From the NCBI GenBank assembly GCA_900753165.1, contig CAADYC010000035.1, forward strand, positions 1 to 12,304: DNA of 12,304 nt, given 5' to 3'. The position numbers and the translations under genes were made by a program. The notes under the pieces were generated by a model that had not been told where the DNA came from, did no database searches, and saw nothing but the letters and a program-made list of their open reading frames with translations. Positions within the stretch are counted from its first letter, which is position 1. Every line of letters starts with the position of its first letter. Shown here in pieces: positions 1 through 6,969 of this stretch. Source of the DNA: Clostridia bacterium. GTDB lineage: Bacteria > Bacillota > Clostridia > TANB77 > CAG-508.

Positions 1-2792
1 ATATGTGGGAAGAAATGACAAACAAAGTTGGATATTGGGTTGATATGGAACATCCATATGTAACATACCACAATGACTATATTGAATCAGTTTGGTGGGC
101 ATTAAGCCAATTATGGAAAAAAGGACTTTTATATGAAGGACACAAAGTTATGCCATATTGTCCAAGATGCGGAACAGCTTTATCTTCACACGAAGTTGCA
201 CAAGGTTACAAAGATGTTAAAGATTTAACATGTATTGCTAAATTCAAAGTTCTAGAAGGTCAAAATATAGGAAATGAAGCAATTGAACCAAACACATATA
301 TATTAGCATGGACAACAACTCCATGGACATTGCCATCAAACTTAGCATTATGTGTAAACAAATCATATACATATGCAGAAATAAAAGCAAATATTGGAAC
401 AGACGAAGAGCCAGTATATGAAAACTACATCTTAGCAAAAGATTTAATTGAATCAGTATTAAAAGAAACTCCATATGAAATAATAAAAGAATTCAAAGGT
501 GAAGAATTATTAGGAGTAAAATATGAGCAATTAATGCCATTTGCTAAAGTTGATGGAAAAGCATTTGAAGTAATCCATGGTGATTATGTAACATTAACAG
601 ATGGTACTGGAATTGTTCATATTGCACCAGCATATGGTGAAGACGATAGCTTAGTTTCAAAACAAAATGGAATAGCATTTGTAAACTTAGTAGATAAATC
701 AGGAAAATTCGTACCAGAAGTTGAACCTTGGGCAGGTAGATTTGTTAGAGATTGTAACGAAGATATTTGTAAATGGTTAGCAGACGAAAACAAATTATTT
801 AGCAAAGAAAAACACATGCACTCATATCCACATTGTTGGAGATGTGACACACCATTACTTTACTATCCAAAAGAAAGTTGGTTTGTTGCAATGAGCAAAC
901 TAAGAGACGAATTAGTTGCAAATAACAACAAAGTAAACTGGTATCCAGACACAATTAGAACAGGAAGATTTGGAAAATTCCTAGAAAACGTAATTGACTG
1001 GGGAATTTCAAGAGACAGATATTGGGGAACACCACTTCCAATTTGGACATGTGAAGACGAAAACTGTGGACATCAAGAATGTATTGGAAGTATTGCAGAA
1101 TTAAAAGAAAAAGCAATAGACTGTCCAGATGATATAGAATTACACAAACCATATATTGATAATGTACATTTAAAATGTCCAAAATGTGGTAAAGAAATGA
1201 AGAGAGCCAAAGAAGTTATAGACTGTTGGTTTGACTCAGGTTCAATGCCTTTTGCACAATGGCATTACCCATTCGAAAATAAAGAAATGTTTGACAACAA
1301 CTTCCCAGCAGGATTTATTTCAGAAGCAATTGACCAAACTAGAGGATGGTTCTACACATTAACAGCATTAGGAACAGCATTATTTGGAAGAACACCATTT
1401 GAAAACTGTATAGTTTTAGGACATGTTCTAGATGAACACGGACAAAAAATGTCAAAATCAAAGAAAAACGGTGTAGACCCAATGGTATTATTAGACTCAG
1501 TTGGAGCAGATGCAACAAGATGGCACTTCTATACATGTAGCGCACCATGGCTACCAACAAGACTTAGTCTAAACAATGTACAAGAAACACAAAGAGGATT
1601 TTTAAGCACATTATGGAATGTATACTCATTCTACGTTCTATATGCAGAAATAGACCAATTCAACCCATTAAAATACAGTGACTTCAAAGTTACAAATATA
1701 ATGGATAAATGGATAATTTCAAAATTAAATACATTAGTAAAAGAAGTAGACGAAAAATTATCACAATATGATATAACAAGTGCAGCACTTCAAATTGAAA
1801 GCTTTACAGATGAACTTTCAAACTGGTATGTACGTAGAAACAGAGAAAGATTCTGGAGTCAAGAATTAACAGACGACAAAATTGGAGCATATGTAACACT
1901 ATACAAAGTACTAGTAACACTATGCAAAGTAGCAGCACCATTTGTACCATTTATGACAGACGAAATTTATCAAAACTTAGTTGTAGGATTAGACGAAAAA
2001 GCACCAGAAAGCATTCACTTATGCTTATGGCCAGAATATGACGAAACAGCAGTTGATAAAAAACTAGAACAAGAAATGGATTTAGCATACACAATAGTAA
2101 AACTAGGAAGAAGTGCAAGAAACTCTGTAAACATCAAAAACAGACAACCATTATCAGAAATGCTAATATCTGTAAACACACTACCTGAATACTATTCAGA
2201 TATAGTAAAAGAAGAATTAAATGTTAAAAAAGTTGAACTAGGAGCAGAAATGTCAGACTACGTAAACTTTGAAATCAAGCCAAATCTACCAGTTTTAGGA
2301 AAAGAATATGGAAGATTAATTCCTAGAATAAAACAAGAAATTGCAAAGAAAAATCAAATGGATTTAGCAAATACAGTAAAAAATGGCGGAGTAGAATATA
2401 TAGAAATAGATGACACACAAATAGCATTAAATTCAGAAAATTTACTAATCACAATGAATGGTAAAGACGGATTTGCATTTGCAGGTGAAGGTGAAATCGG
2501 TGTTGTATTAGACACACATATCACACAAGAATTAAAAGAAGAAGGATATGTAAGAGAGGTATTATCAAAAGTTCAAAACATGAGAAAAGACAAAGGTTTT
2601 GAAGTTTTAGATAAGATAAATCTTTATGTAGCTGGAAACGAAATGCTTGAAAATGTTATCAAACAAAATGCAGAATTGATTAAACATGATACTTTGGCAT
2701 TGGATATTGTTTATGATGCTGAAAGAGCTGATTATACAGAAACTAATATCAATGGTGAAAACTTGAAATTAGATGTTGAAGTTGTAAAATAA
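1..2792 (+). CDS. ileS: Isoleucyl-tRNA synthetase, type 2, 5'-truncated by window edge
   Basis: Cytoplasmic class I enzyme that charges tRNA-Ile with isoleucine. The reading frame is open to the left edge (first whole codon at base 3), so the true start, and the HIGH motif with roughly the first 110 residues, lie outside. The visible 929 residues begin in the catalytic domain. Cys pairs CPRC (53-56), CWRC (278-281) and CPKC (392-395) are seen, the KMSKS loop is intact (482-486, in GQKMSKSKKNG), and a long helical anticodon-binding region follows from about residue 520. The run WWALSQLWKKGLLYEGHKV and the C-terminal extension without a terminal zinc finger fit the eukaryote-like type 2 IleS common in Clostridia (about 1,040 residues), a class known to be less sensitive to mupirocin than the type 1 enzyme. 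The final ~75 codons use noticeably more T-ending codons than the preceding ones. A strong hairpin follows the TAA stop. Any T-box leader would lie upstream of the window. Confidence 0.97.
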   Translation, partial: MWEEMTNKVGYWVDMEHPYVTYHNDYIESVWWALSQLWKKGLLYEGHKVMPYCPRCGTALSSHEVAQGYKDVKDLTCIAKFKVLEGQNIGNEAIEPNTYILAWTTTPWTLPSNLALCVNKSYTYAEIKANIGTDEEPVYENYILAKDLIESVLKETPYEIIKEFKGEELLGVKYEQLMPFAKVDGKAFEVIHGDYVTLTDGTGIVHIAPAYGEDDSLVSKQNGIAFVNLVDKSGKFVPEVEPWAGRFVRDCNEDICKWLADENKLFSKEKHMHSYPHCWRCDTPLLYYPKESWFVAMSKLRDELVANNNKVNWYPDTIRTGRFGKFLENVIDWGISRDRYWGTPLPIWTCEDENCGHQECIGSIAELKEKAIDCPDDIELHKPYIDNVHLKCPKCGKEMKRAKEVIDCWFDSGSMPFAQWHYPFENKEMFDNNFPAGFISEAIDQTRGWFYTLTALGTALFGRTPFENCIVLGHVLDEHGQKMSKSKKNGVDPMVLLDSVGADATRWHFYTCSAPWLPTRLSLNNVQETQRGFLSTLWNVYSFYVLYAEIDQFNPLKYSDFKVTNIMDKWIISKLNTLVKEVDEKLSQYDITSAALQIESFTDELSNWYVRRNRERFWSQELTDDKIGAYVTLYKVLVTLCKVAAPFVPFMTDEIYQNLVVGLDEKAPESIHLCLWPEYDETAVDKKLEQEMDLAYTIVKLGRSARNSVNIKNRQPLSEMLISVNTLPEYYSDIVKEELNVKKVELGAEMSDYVNFEIKPNLPVLGKEYGRLIPRIKQEIAKKNQMDLANTVKNGGVEYIEIDDTQIALNSENLLITMNGKDGFAFAGEGEIGVVLDTHITQELKEEGYVREVLSKVQNMRKDKGFEVLDKINLYVAGNEMLENVIKQNAELIKHDTLALDIVYDAERADYTETNINGENLKLDVEVVK

Positions 2793-2802
2793 ATATGAGA
2801 AA

Positions 2803-2843
2803 AAAAGTCAGATATAAAATTTTTAAATTTATATCTGACTTTT
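2803..2843. terminator. Bidirectional terminator between ileS and the convergent hypothetical gene
   Basis: A perfect 16-bp stem: AAAAGTCAGATATAAA at 2803-2818 pairs with TTTATATCTGACTTTT at 2828-2843, around a 9-nt loop. Read on the plus strand it ends in a T-run after ileS. Read on the minus strand it ends in six Ts (2806-2801). It lies 10 bp after the ileS stop and 6 bp from the stop of the minus-strand gene, so one hairpin can end both transcripts. Confidence 0.9.
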
Positions 2844-2849
2844 CCATTT

Positions 2850-3269
2850 TTAATCGTCTGAATCAGAGATATCCTCTTCTTTTTCATCAAGTGAATCAAG
2901 ATAAAATAAAACATTGTAATTCACAATGAAATCAAACAAAGACTGAATACTAACGCTTGTAAGTGATGCATCAATTAAATACTCTCTTAATGGCCGAACT
3001 TCTTCAATATATATAGTATTGAAATTTTTAAAAGTAAATCCATCTTTGTGACAGTCTTTTTCCATTTCTAAATTTTTGCCAGAAAACAATTCAGAATATT
3101 TCTCATTTTCTAACTTTGCCAATAGATAGAAATCAACACATTGTGGACCTAAGCCAGAGCCGTTATCATAGTTTGACGTTAAGGATACTTTACAAACATA
3201 CACCTCACTGACCAAAACTTTTGATAGCTTTAAGGTTACATCATCTTTTTTTCGATTAAAAAATCCCAT
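2850..3269 (-). CDS. Small acidic-tailed hypothetical protein
   Basis: A 139-residue protein that I do not recognise. No signal peptide or membrane helix is visible. The N-terminus is basic (MGFFNRKKDD), the middle alternates short beta-like and polar stretches, and the C-terminus is strongly acidic (DEKEEDISDSDD). A soluble cytoplasmic protein is likely. The ATG at 3269 is well supported by AAGGAGG (minus strand, 3283-3277) with a 7-nt spacer. It is transcribed alone: its own extended -10 promoter lies about 100 nt upstream, and it ends at the shared terminator 2803-2843. By hand count about 30% of bases over 2881-3240 are G or C, more than in several neighbouring genes, and codons such as GCC and CGG are used. 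The gene is complete. Function unknown; it could be a conserved lineage-specific protein or a recent acquisition. Confidence 0.8.
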   Translation of the reverse strand: MGFFNRKKDDVTLKLSKVLVSEVYVCKVSLTSNYDNGSGLGPQCVDFYLLAKLENEKYSELFSGKNLEMEKDCHKDGFTFKNFNTIYIEEVRPLREYLIDASLTSVSIQSLFDFIVNYNVLFYLDSLDEKEEDISDSDD

Positions 3270-3319
3270 AAATTTTCCTCCTTAAATATTTATTGCTGTT
3301 TATTTGTTATATATGTCAA

Positions 3320-3332
3320 CTCCAATAAGGAG
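3320..3332. repeat. Short dyad CTCC-N5-GGAG in the leader of the 2850-3269 gene
   Basis: CTCCAATAAGGAG has 4-bp arms around 5 nt. On the minus-strand transcript it would sit mid-leader, about 35 nt after the predicted transcript start. Its GGAG arm resembles a ribosome binding site but lies too far from the start codon to serve as one. The short arms make this a weak structure. Confidence 0.35.
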
Positions 3333-3346
3333 ATAATTAAATTAAA

Positions 3347-3361
3347 CCAGAAATTATCTGG
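3347..3361. repeat. Dyad CCAGA-N5-TCTGG just after the minus-strand transcript start
   Basis: CCAGAAATTATCTGG is an inverted repeat with 5-bp arms. It begins about 5 nt downstream of the predicted start of the minus-strand transcript (near 3366). It could act as a repressor operator or as a 5'-end mRNA-stabilising hairpin. Confidence 0.45.
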
Positions 3362-3372
3362 GAATATTGGGA

Positions 3373-3401
3373 ATTATATCAAATTTTTAATAAAAAGTCA
3401 A
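3373..3401 (-). promoter_or_regulatory. Promoter for the 2850-3269 hypothetical gene
   Basis: On the minus strand, TTGACT (3401-3396), a 17-nt spacer, then TATAAT (3378-3373), with a TGA directly before the -10 giving an extended -10. This is a near-consensus sigma-A promoter. The predicted start near 3366 leaves a leader of about 97 nt before the ATG. Confidence 0.8.
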
Positions 3402-3493
3402 ATTATGTAAATTTGTTTTATGAAAATTATTCTTCTGAAACTTTGAATTGTAACAATAAATTTAAAAAGAGGCATAAATTTTAAATTAAATCA

Positions 3494-3522
3494 TTGCAAT
3501 ATTTATCTTTTTATTGTATTAT
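3494..3522 (+). promoter_or_regulatory. Promoter for the CmpB-like membrane protein gene
   Basis: TTGCAA (3494-3499), a 17-nt spacer and TATTAT (3517-3522). The predicted transcript start near 3529 gives a leader of about 27 nt. The ribosome binding site AGGGGG (3546-3551) follows, with a short 4-nt spacer to the ATG at 3556. Confidence 0.65.
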
Positions 3523-3555
3523 AAACAAAAATAACAAAGAAATATAGGGGGATAT

Positions 3556-4116
3556 ATGGAAAAAGAAAAATTAGTTGAAACAAACCAATTAACAGAAAAG
3601 CAAAAATTATTAATGTATTTTTTTACGTATTCATTTTTAGGTTGGATACTAGAAACAGTCTTTTGTGTACTAACATTGGGAGTATTTAACAAAAGAGGAT
3701 TTTTATATGGACCAGTTTGTCCAATATACGGATTTGGAGCTATAATTTTAATAGAAAGCTTGAAAAAAATAAAAACAAACACAGTAGGTAAGTTCTTCAT
3801 CTCAATGGTAGCATTTACTATATTTGAATATGTAGTATCTGTTGTATTAGAAAGTTTATTTGGGTTAAGATGGTGGGATTATACAGGAGAACCATTTAAT
3901 TTCCAAGGAAGAATAAGCCTTGCATATTCAATAGCTTGGGGAATAATTGGTGTTATTTTTGTAGAAAAAATACATCCATTTGTAAAGAAAAAAATAGAAA
4001 GATATACAATTAGATTACCACATAAAGTTCAAGTTATTGCTTTAAATATTTTTTTAGTTATTATTTTAATTGATTTTGTGATCTCTATAATGAGATATTC
4101 AATTGCCTTATATTAA
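3556..4116 (+). CDS. CmpB-like (PF06541 type) integral membrane protein, putative ABC permease
   Basis: A 186-residue membrane protein with about five hydrophobic segments (roughly 18-41, 57-69, 78-101, 121-138, 157-180). It carries the signature pieces I associate with the PF06541 family, named 'putative ABC transporter permease' or CmpB: FLGWILET (27-34), NKRGFLYGPVCPIYGFGA (45-62) and WWDYTGEPFNFQGRISL (106-122). The family name is historical. No ATP-binding partner is encoded nearby, so transport of any substrate is unproven. The length is typical and the gene looks complete. It is monocistronic, with its own promoter 34 bp upstream and a strong terminator after the TAA, convergent with the ddl operon. 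The conserved loop between the first two helices suggests an exposed functional site. The family assignment is fairly secure; the function is not. Confidence 0.85.
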   Translation: MEKEKLVETNQLTEKQKLLMYFFTYSFLGWILETVFCVLTLGVFNKRGFLYGPVCPIYGFGAIILIESLKKIKTNTVGKFFISMVAFTIFEYVVSVVLESLFGLRWWDYTGEPFNFQGRISLAYSIAWGIIGVIFVEKIHPFVKKKIERYTIRLPHKVQVIALNIFLVIILIDFVISIMRYSIALY

Positions 4117-4172
4117 TAAAAAATAATTCTTTAAGATAAATAATTTTAAATAAGCAATATAATAAAAAAAAT

Positions 4173-4210
4173 AAAAAGGGATTTTGGGTGGTGCCCAATA
4201 ATCTCTTTTT
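4173..4210. terminator. Bidirectional terminator between the CmpB-like gene and ddl
   Basis: The arms at 4173-4188 and 4194-4210 form a stem of 16 bp with one G-T pair and one bulged T (TTGGG pairs with CCCAA near the loop TGGTG; AAAAAGGGATT pairs with AATCTCTTTTT at the base). T-runs exist on both strands. The stem reaches two bases into the ddl stop codon (TAA on the minus strand at 4211-4209). Confidence 0.88.
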
Positions 4211-5405
4211 ACATTTTCATACCTTTTGTACCTTTTAATCCATTTAGAGAAACACCTGATAAAATGTTACTATCAAAAGAAAAAGTTAAATTCTTTTCTT
4301 CACGATTTCTCTTTAAACTCAATTCAATAAGTTTATCAAGTAAGTCTGTATAATTCAAATTAGCAGCTTTCCATAAATGAAATGATAGAGAACCAGGTAT
4401 TGTATTTACTTCATTAACATATATTGCATTAGTATCTTTATCTATCATAAAATCTATACGAATAACACCTGAACAACCTAGTGCTCTAAAAGTTTTTATA
4501 CTAAGTTGTTGAATAGTTTGTTTTACATCTTGGCTGATATCAGCAGGAAGTTTTAATACTCCAGCATTCATTGATTTTGTTCCACCTAATTTTTTATTTC
4601 CAGAAATATATTTGTCATTAAAACTTAAAATTTCATCGGTTTTTATAGGTTCTTCACATTCTGAAGCTTCTGCAGATTCATAATCTCCAACAACAGAACA
4701 ATTAACTTCTTTTAAATTTTTTATTGCCTTTTCAACAAGTATTTTTCTTGAATAAGAGAATGCATCTTCTAAAGAATCAAGTAACTCTTCTTTATCTTTT
4801 GCAATTTGAATTCCTACACTAGAACCTAAATTAACAGGTTTTACAATAACAGGATAAGCAAATTCCTTTTCAACTGAATTGATAATATCTTCTACATTTT
4901 CATTATAATCTTTTAAGGTAAAGCATTTGCAATTTAAAATAGGAATATCATTATCTTTTAATATACATTTGCAAACATACTTGTCCATTCCACAAGCAGA
5001 AGAAATAACATCACTTCCAACATAAGGAATATTAAACATTTTTAAATATCCTTGTAAAGTTCCATCTTCAACATTTGTTCCATGAACAATAGGGAAGGCA
5101 ATATCAATATAATCATATACACTACTTTCATAGAATTTTTTATCACATTTTAGTAAAATAACTTTATTACCTCTTTGTGCTAAAGTAACTTGTGAGCTAA
5201 TATGAAGTAAATTATCAATATTTTTATATTGTTTTATATCACCTATAAAGTTACCACAATACATTTTATTTTCTTTTGATATGTATATAGGAACAATGTC
5301 ATATTTATTTTTATCAATATTTTCAATAGCTTGAAGAGCTGTTATTATAGACACTTCATGTTCTACACTTTTTCCTCCAAAAAATATACCAATTTTAGTT
5401 TTCAT
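4209..5405 (-). CDS. ddl: D-alanine--D-alanine ligase, last gene of a wall-precursor operon
   Basis: ATP-grasp enzyme joining two D-alanines for the peptidoglycan stem. There are 398 residues from the ATG at 5405, chosen because AAAGGA (5421-5416) precedes it and because MKTKIGIFFGGKSVEHEVS is the usual Ddl start; a longer upstream frame overlaps murF. Key features are Glu15 (EHEVS), HGTNVEDGTLQG (109-119), the ATP-binding KPVNLGSSVG (189-198), Lys265-Tyr266 in the omega loop, and metal ligands Asp318, Glu332 and Asn334 (NEVNTIPG). The Lys-Tyr pair matches D-Ala-D-Ala ligases and not D-Ala-D-lactate VanA types. Two oddities: about 12 extra residues (NKKLGGTKSMNAG, 270-282) just after the Lys-Tyr pair, and a Gly/Lys-rich tail (SGVSLNGLKGTKGMKM), making it longer than the usual 300-370. 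It lies 16 bp after the MurF-like gene and ends at a strong terminator. Confidence 0.93.
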   Translation of the reverse strand: MKTKIGIFFGGKSVEHEVSIITALQAIENIDKNKYDIVPIYISKENKMYCGNFIGDIKQYKNIDNLLHISSQVTLAQRGNKVILLKCDKKFYESSVYDYIDIAFPIVHGTNVEDGTLQGYLKMFNIPYVGSDVISSACGMDKYVCKCILKDNDIPILNCKCFTLKDYNENVEDIINSVEKEFAYPVIVKPVNLGSSVGIQIAKDKEELLDSLEDAFSYSRKILVEKAIKNLKEVNCSVVGDYESAEASECEEPIKTDEILSFNDKYISGNKKLGGTKSMNAGVLKLPADISQDVKQTIQQLSIKTFRALGCSGVIRIDFMIDKDTNAIYVNEVNTIPGSLSFHLWKAANLNYTDLLDKLIELSLKRNREEKNLTFSFDSNILSGVSLNGLKGTKGMKM

Positions 5406-5421
5406 AATTATCAAATCCTTT

Positions 5422-6969
5422 CTATATATTATAATTATCAGGTAAATCATTTTCTAACAAAACAGTTACTTTATTATTAATCTTCAATTGAGATATATGT
5501 TGTATAGCCTCTTGAGGGGTATTTACCTTAAATATTTTATCTTTATTAAAATTCATAGAATTAATACACTCTAAAATATATTTTGCTGATTTACTATTTA
5601 CTAAAAATATATAATCACATATATTGACCATATATTGTCCAAGCTGAAAATTATATTTCTTTTCATCGTCACCTAATTCTATTAATCCAGGAGTAACGAT
5701 TATTTTTGTTCCTTCAAATTCTGATAAAGTATCTAATGCTGATTTAGAACTTATAGGATTAGAATTATAAGAATCATCAATAATAGTCAAATTTCCATGA
5801 TGGAGTAATTCTAATCTATGTTCTACATTTTTTATTTCTCGTACAGAGTTTACAATTTTATTTAATGGAATACCTAAATAATTTGCAACACCTATTGCAC
5901 CAGTTAGATTTATAACATTGTGTTTTCCAATAAGTTTAGTTTTAAATTCAAAAATTTCTTTTGATTTATTAGATGATAGCGTAAAAGTTAGCCCCCTAGA
6001 AGATGAATTTAAATTAAAGCTGTTATAGTCTAAATTTTCATTATCAACACCATATGTTAAAACATTTTTATTTAAATTTTGTTTTGCAAGATATTCATTA
6101 TTATAATTCAAAAATGTAACACCATTATTTTTTGTAACACTATCCATTAATTCAAATTTTGTTTTTATTATGTTATCAATAGATTTAAAACTTTCTAGAT
6201 GTTGAGGACCTATTGCTGTAATAATTCCTATTTTAGGTTCTACTATATCACAAATTTCTTTTATATCACCAATATGTGTAGCTCCCATTTCACATATAAA
6301 AATTTGATGAAAAGGTTTTAAATCTTCTCTTATTGTTTTTACAACACCCATAGTGGTATTGTAATTTTTAGGAGTTACCAATACCTCATATTTTGAAGAT
6401 AAAGTTTTGGCTAAAAAGTTTTTAACACTTGTTTTTCCATAACTTCCTGTAACACCAATAACTAACAAATTAGGCATATCTTTTAATATTTTTTTTGCTT
6501 GATTTATATAATATCTTTTTCCTAATAGCTCAATAGGAGAATTTATAAAATTAGCTATAAGAACTATGATAGGGGATAAGACATTTAAAACACAAAGTTT
6601 TATAAAAATTAGATTTTCATTATTTACAGTTATAAAAGTAAGTAAAATTAATAGTATTTCTGTTATAAACATTCTTTTAACTCTGTTTGTAAGTTTAAAA
6701 GAAATTTTTGCTTTCTTTTTAGGTATATTATAAAAAATTGATAAAGTTAAAAATAATATAGCAATTATGTAAGTTATAATATTATTAAATGCTAATAGCA
6801 GTGTTGGAAATATTATTAATAAAATTTGTATGATAATCTTTATATAGTTATTTTTTATCCAATGCAATTGCTTCTTCAAAAAATAAGAGTTTAATTGAAA
6901 CATATGCATATGAAATATTAGTAAAATAGCTAAATTTATTATATATTCAATAATGATAATTTGTTTCAT
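5422..6969 (-). CDS. Membrane-anchored MurF-like Mur ligase
   Basis: A 515-residue ATP-dependent Mur ligase. The catalytic part resembles MurF, which adds D-Ala-D-Ala to UDP-MurNAc-tripeptide: P-loop GVTGSYGKTS (172-181), NYNTTMG (202-208), EMGATHIGDI (227-236), TKFEL with the likely carbamylated Lys271, GKHNVINL (348-355), HRLELL (384-389) and DDSYNSNP (398-405). Instead of MurF's soluble N-terminal substrate domain, the first ~140 residues are hydrophobic, with about five possible helices (4-25, 43-61, 62-80, 100-116, 121-141). The ligase domain therefore sits on the membrane, probably facing the cytoplasm. The start ATG overlaps the hydrolase stop (ATGA, 6969-6966) and has GGAGG (6980-6976) six bases upstream, indicating translational coupling. 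It is followed by ddl. I give no symbol because whether it replaces MurF or modifies another precursor is not shown. It is complete. Confidence 0.88.
   Translation of the reverse strand: MKQIIIIEYIINLAILLIFHMHMFQLNSYFLKKQLHWIKNNYIKIIIQILLIIFPTLLLAFNNIITYIIAILFLTLSIFYNIPKKKAKISFKLTNRVKRMFITEILLILLTFITVNNENLIFIKLCVLNVLSPIIVLIANFINSPIELLGKRYYINQAKKILKDMPNLLVIGVTGSYGKTSVKNFLAKTLSSKYEVLVTPKNYNTTMGVVKTIREDLKPFHQIFICEMGATHIGDIKEICDIVEPKIGIITAIGPQHLESFKSIDNIIKTKFELMDSVTKNNGVTFLNYNNEYLAKQNLNKNVLTYGVDNENLDYNSFNLNSSSRGLTFTLSSNKSKEIFEFKTKLIGKHNVINLTGAIGVANYLGIPLNKIVNSVREIKNVEHRLELLHHGNLTIIDDSYNSNPISSKSALDTLSEFEGTKIIVTPGLIELGDDEKKYNFQLGQYMVNICDYIFLVNSKSAKYILECINSMNFNKDKIFKVNTPQEAIQHISQLKINNKVTVLLENDLPDNYNI

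Noticed and set aside
244..1560. Minus-strand open frames inside ileS (for example 617-850 and 1339-1560)
   Set aside because: They are antisense shadows of a strongly conserved enzyme and lack ribosome binding sites and recognisable protein features.
3447..3457. Palindrome ATTGTAACAAT upstream of the CmpB-like gene
   Set aside because: Only 5-bp AT-rich arms, a common chance pattern in this base composition; no second copy near the promoter.
4209..5405. Reading the ligase as a VanA-type D-Ala-D-lactate ligase
   Set aside because: The omega loop has Lys-Tyr as in D-Ala-D-Ala ligases, and no vanH, vanX or vanRS-like gene is in the window.
5406..5450. Upstream ATG at 5450 as start of Ddl
   Set aside because: It would overlap the MurF-like gene and add residues not found in Ddl proteins; the ATG at 5405 follows AAAGGA and matches the usual family start.
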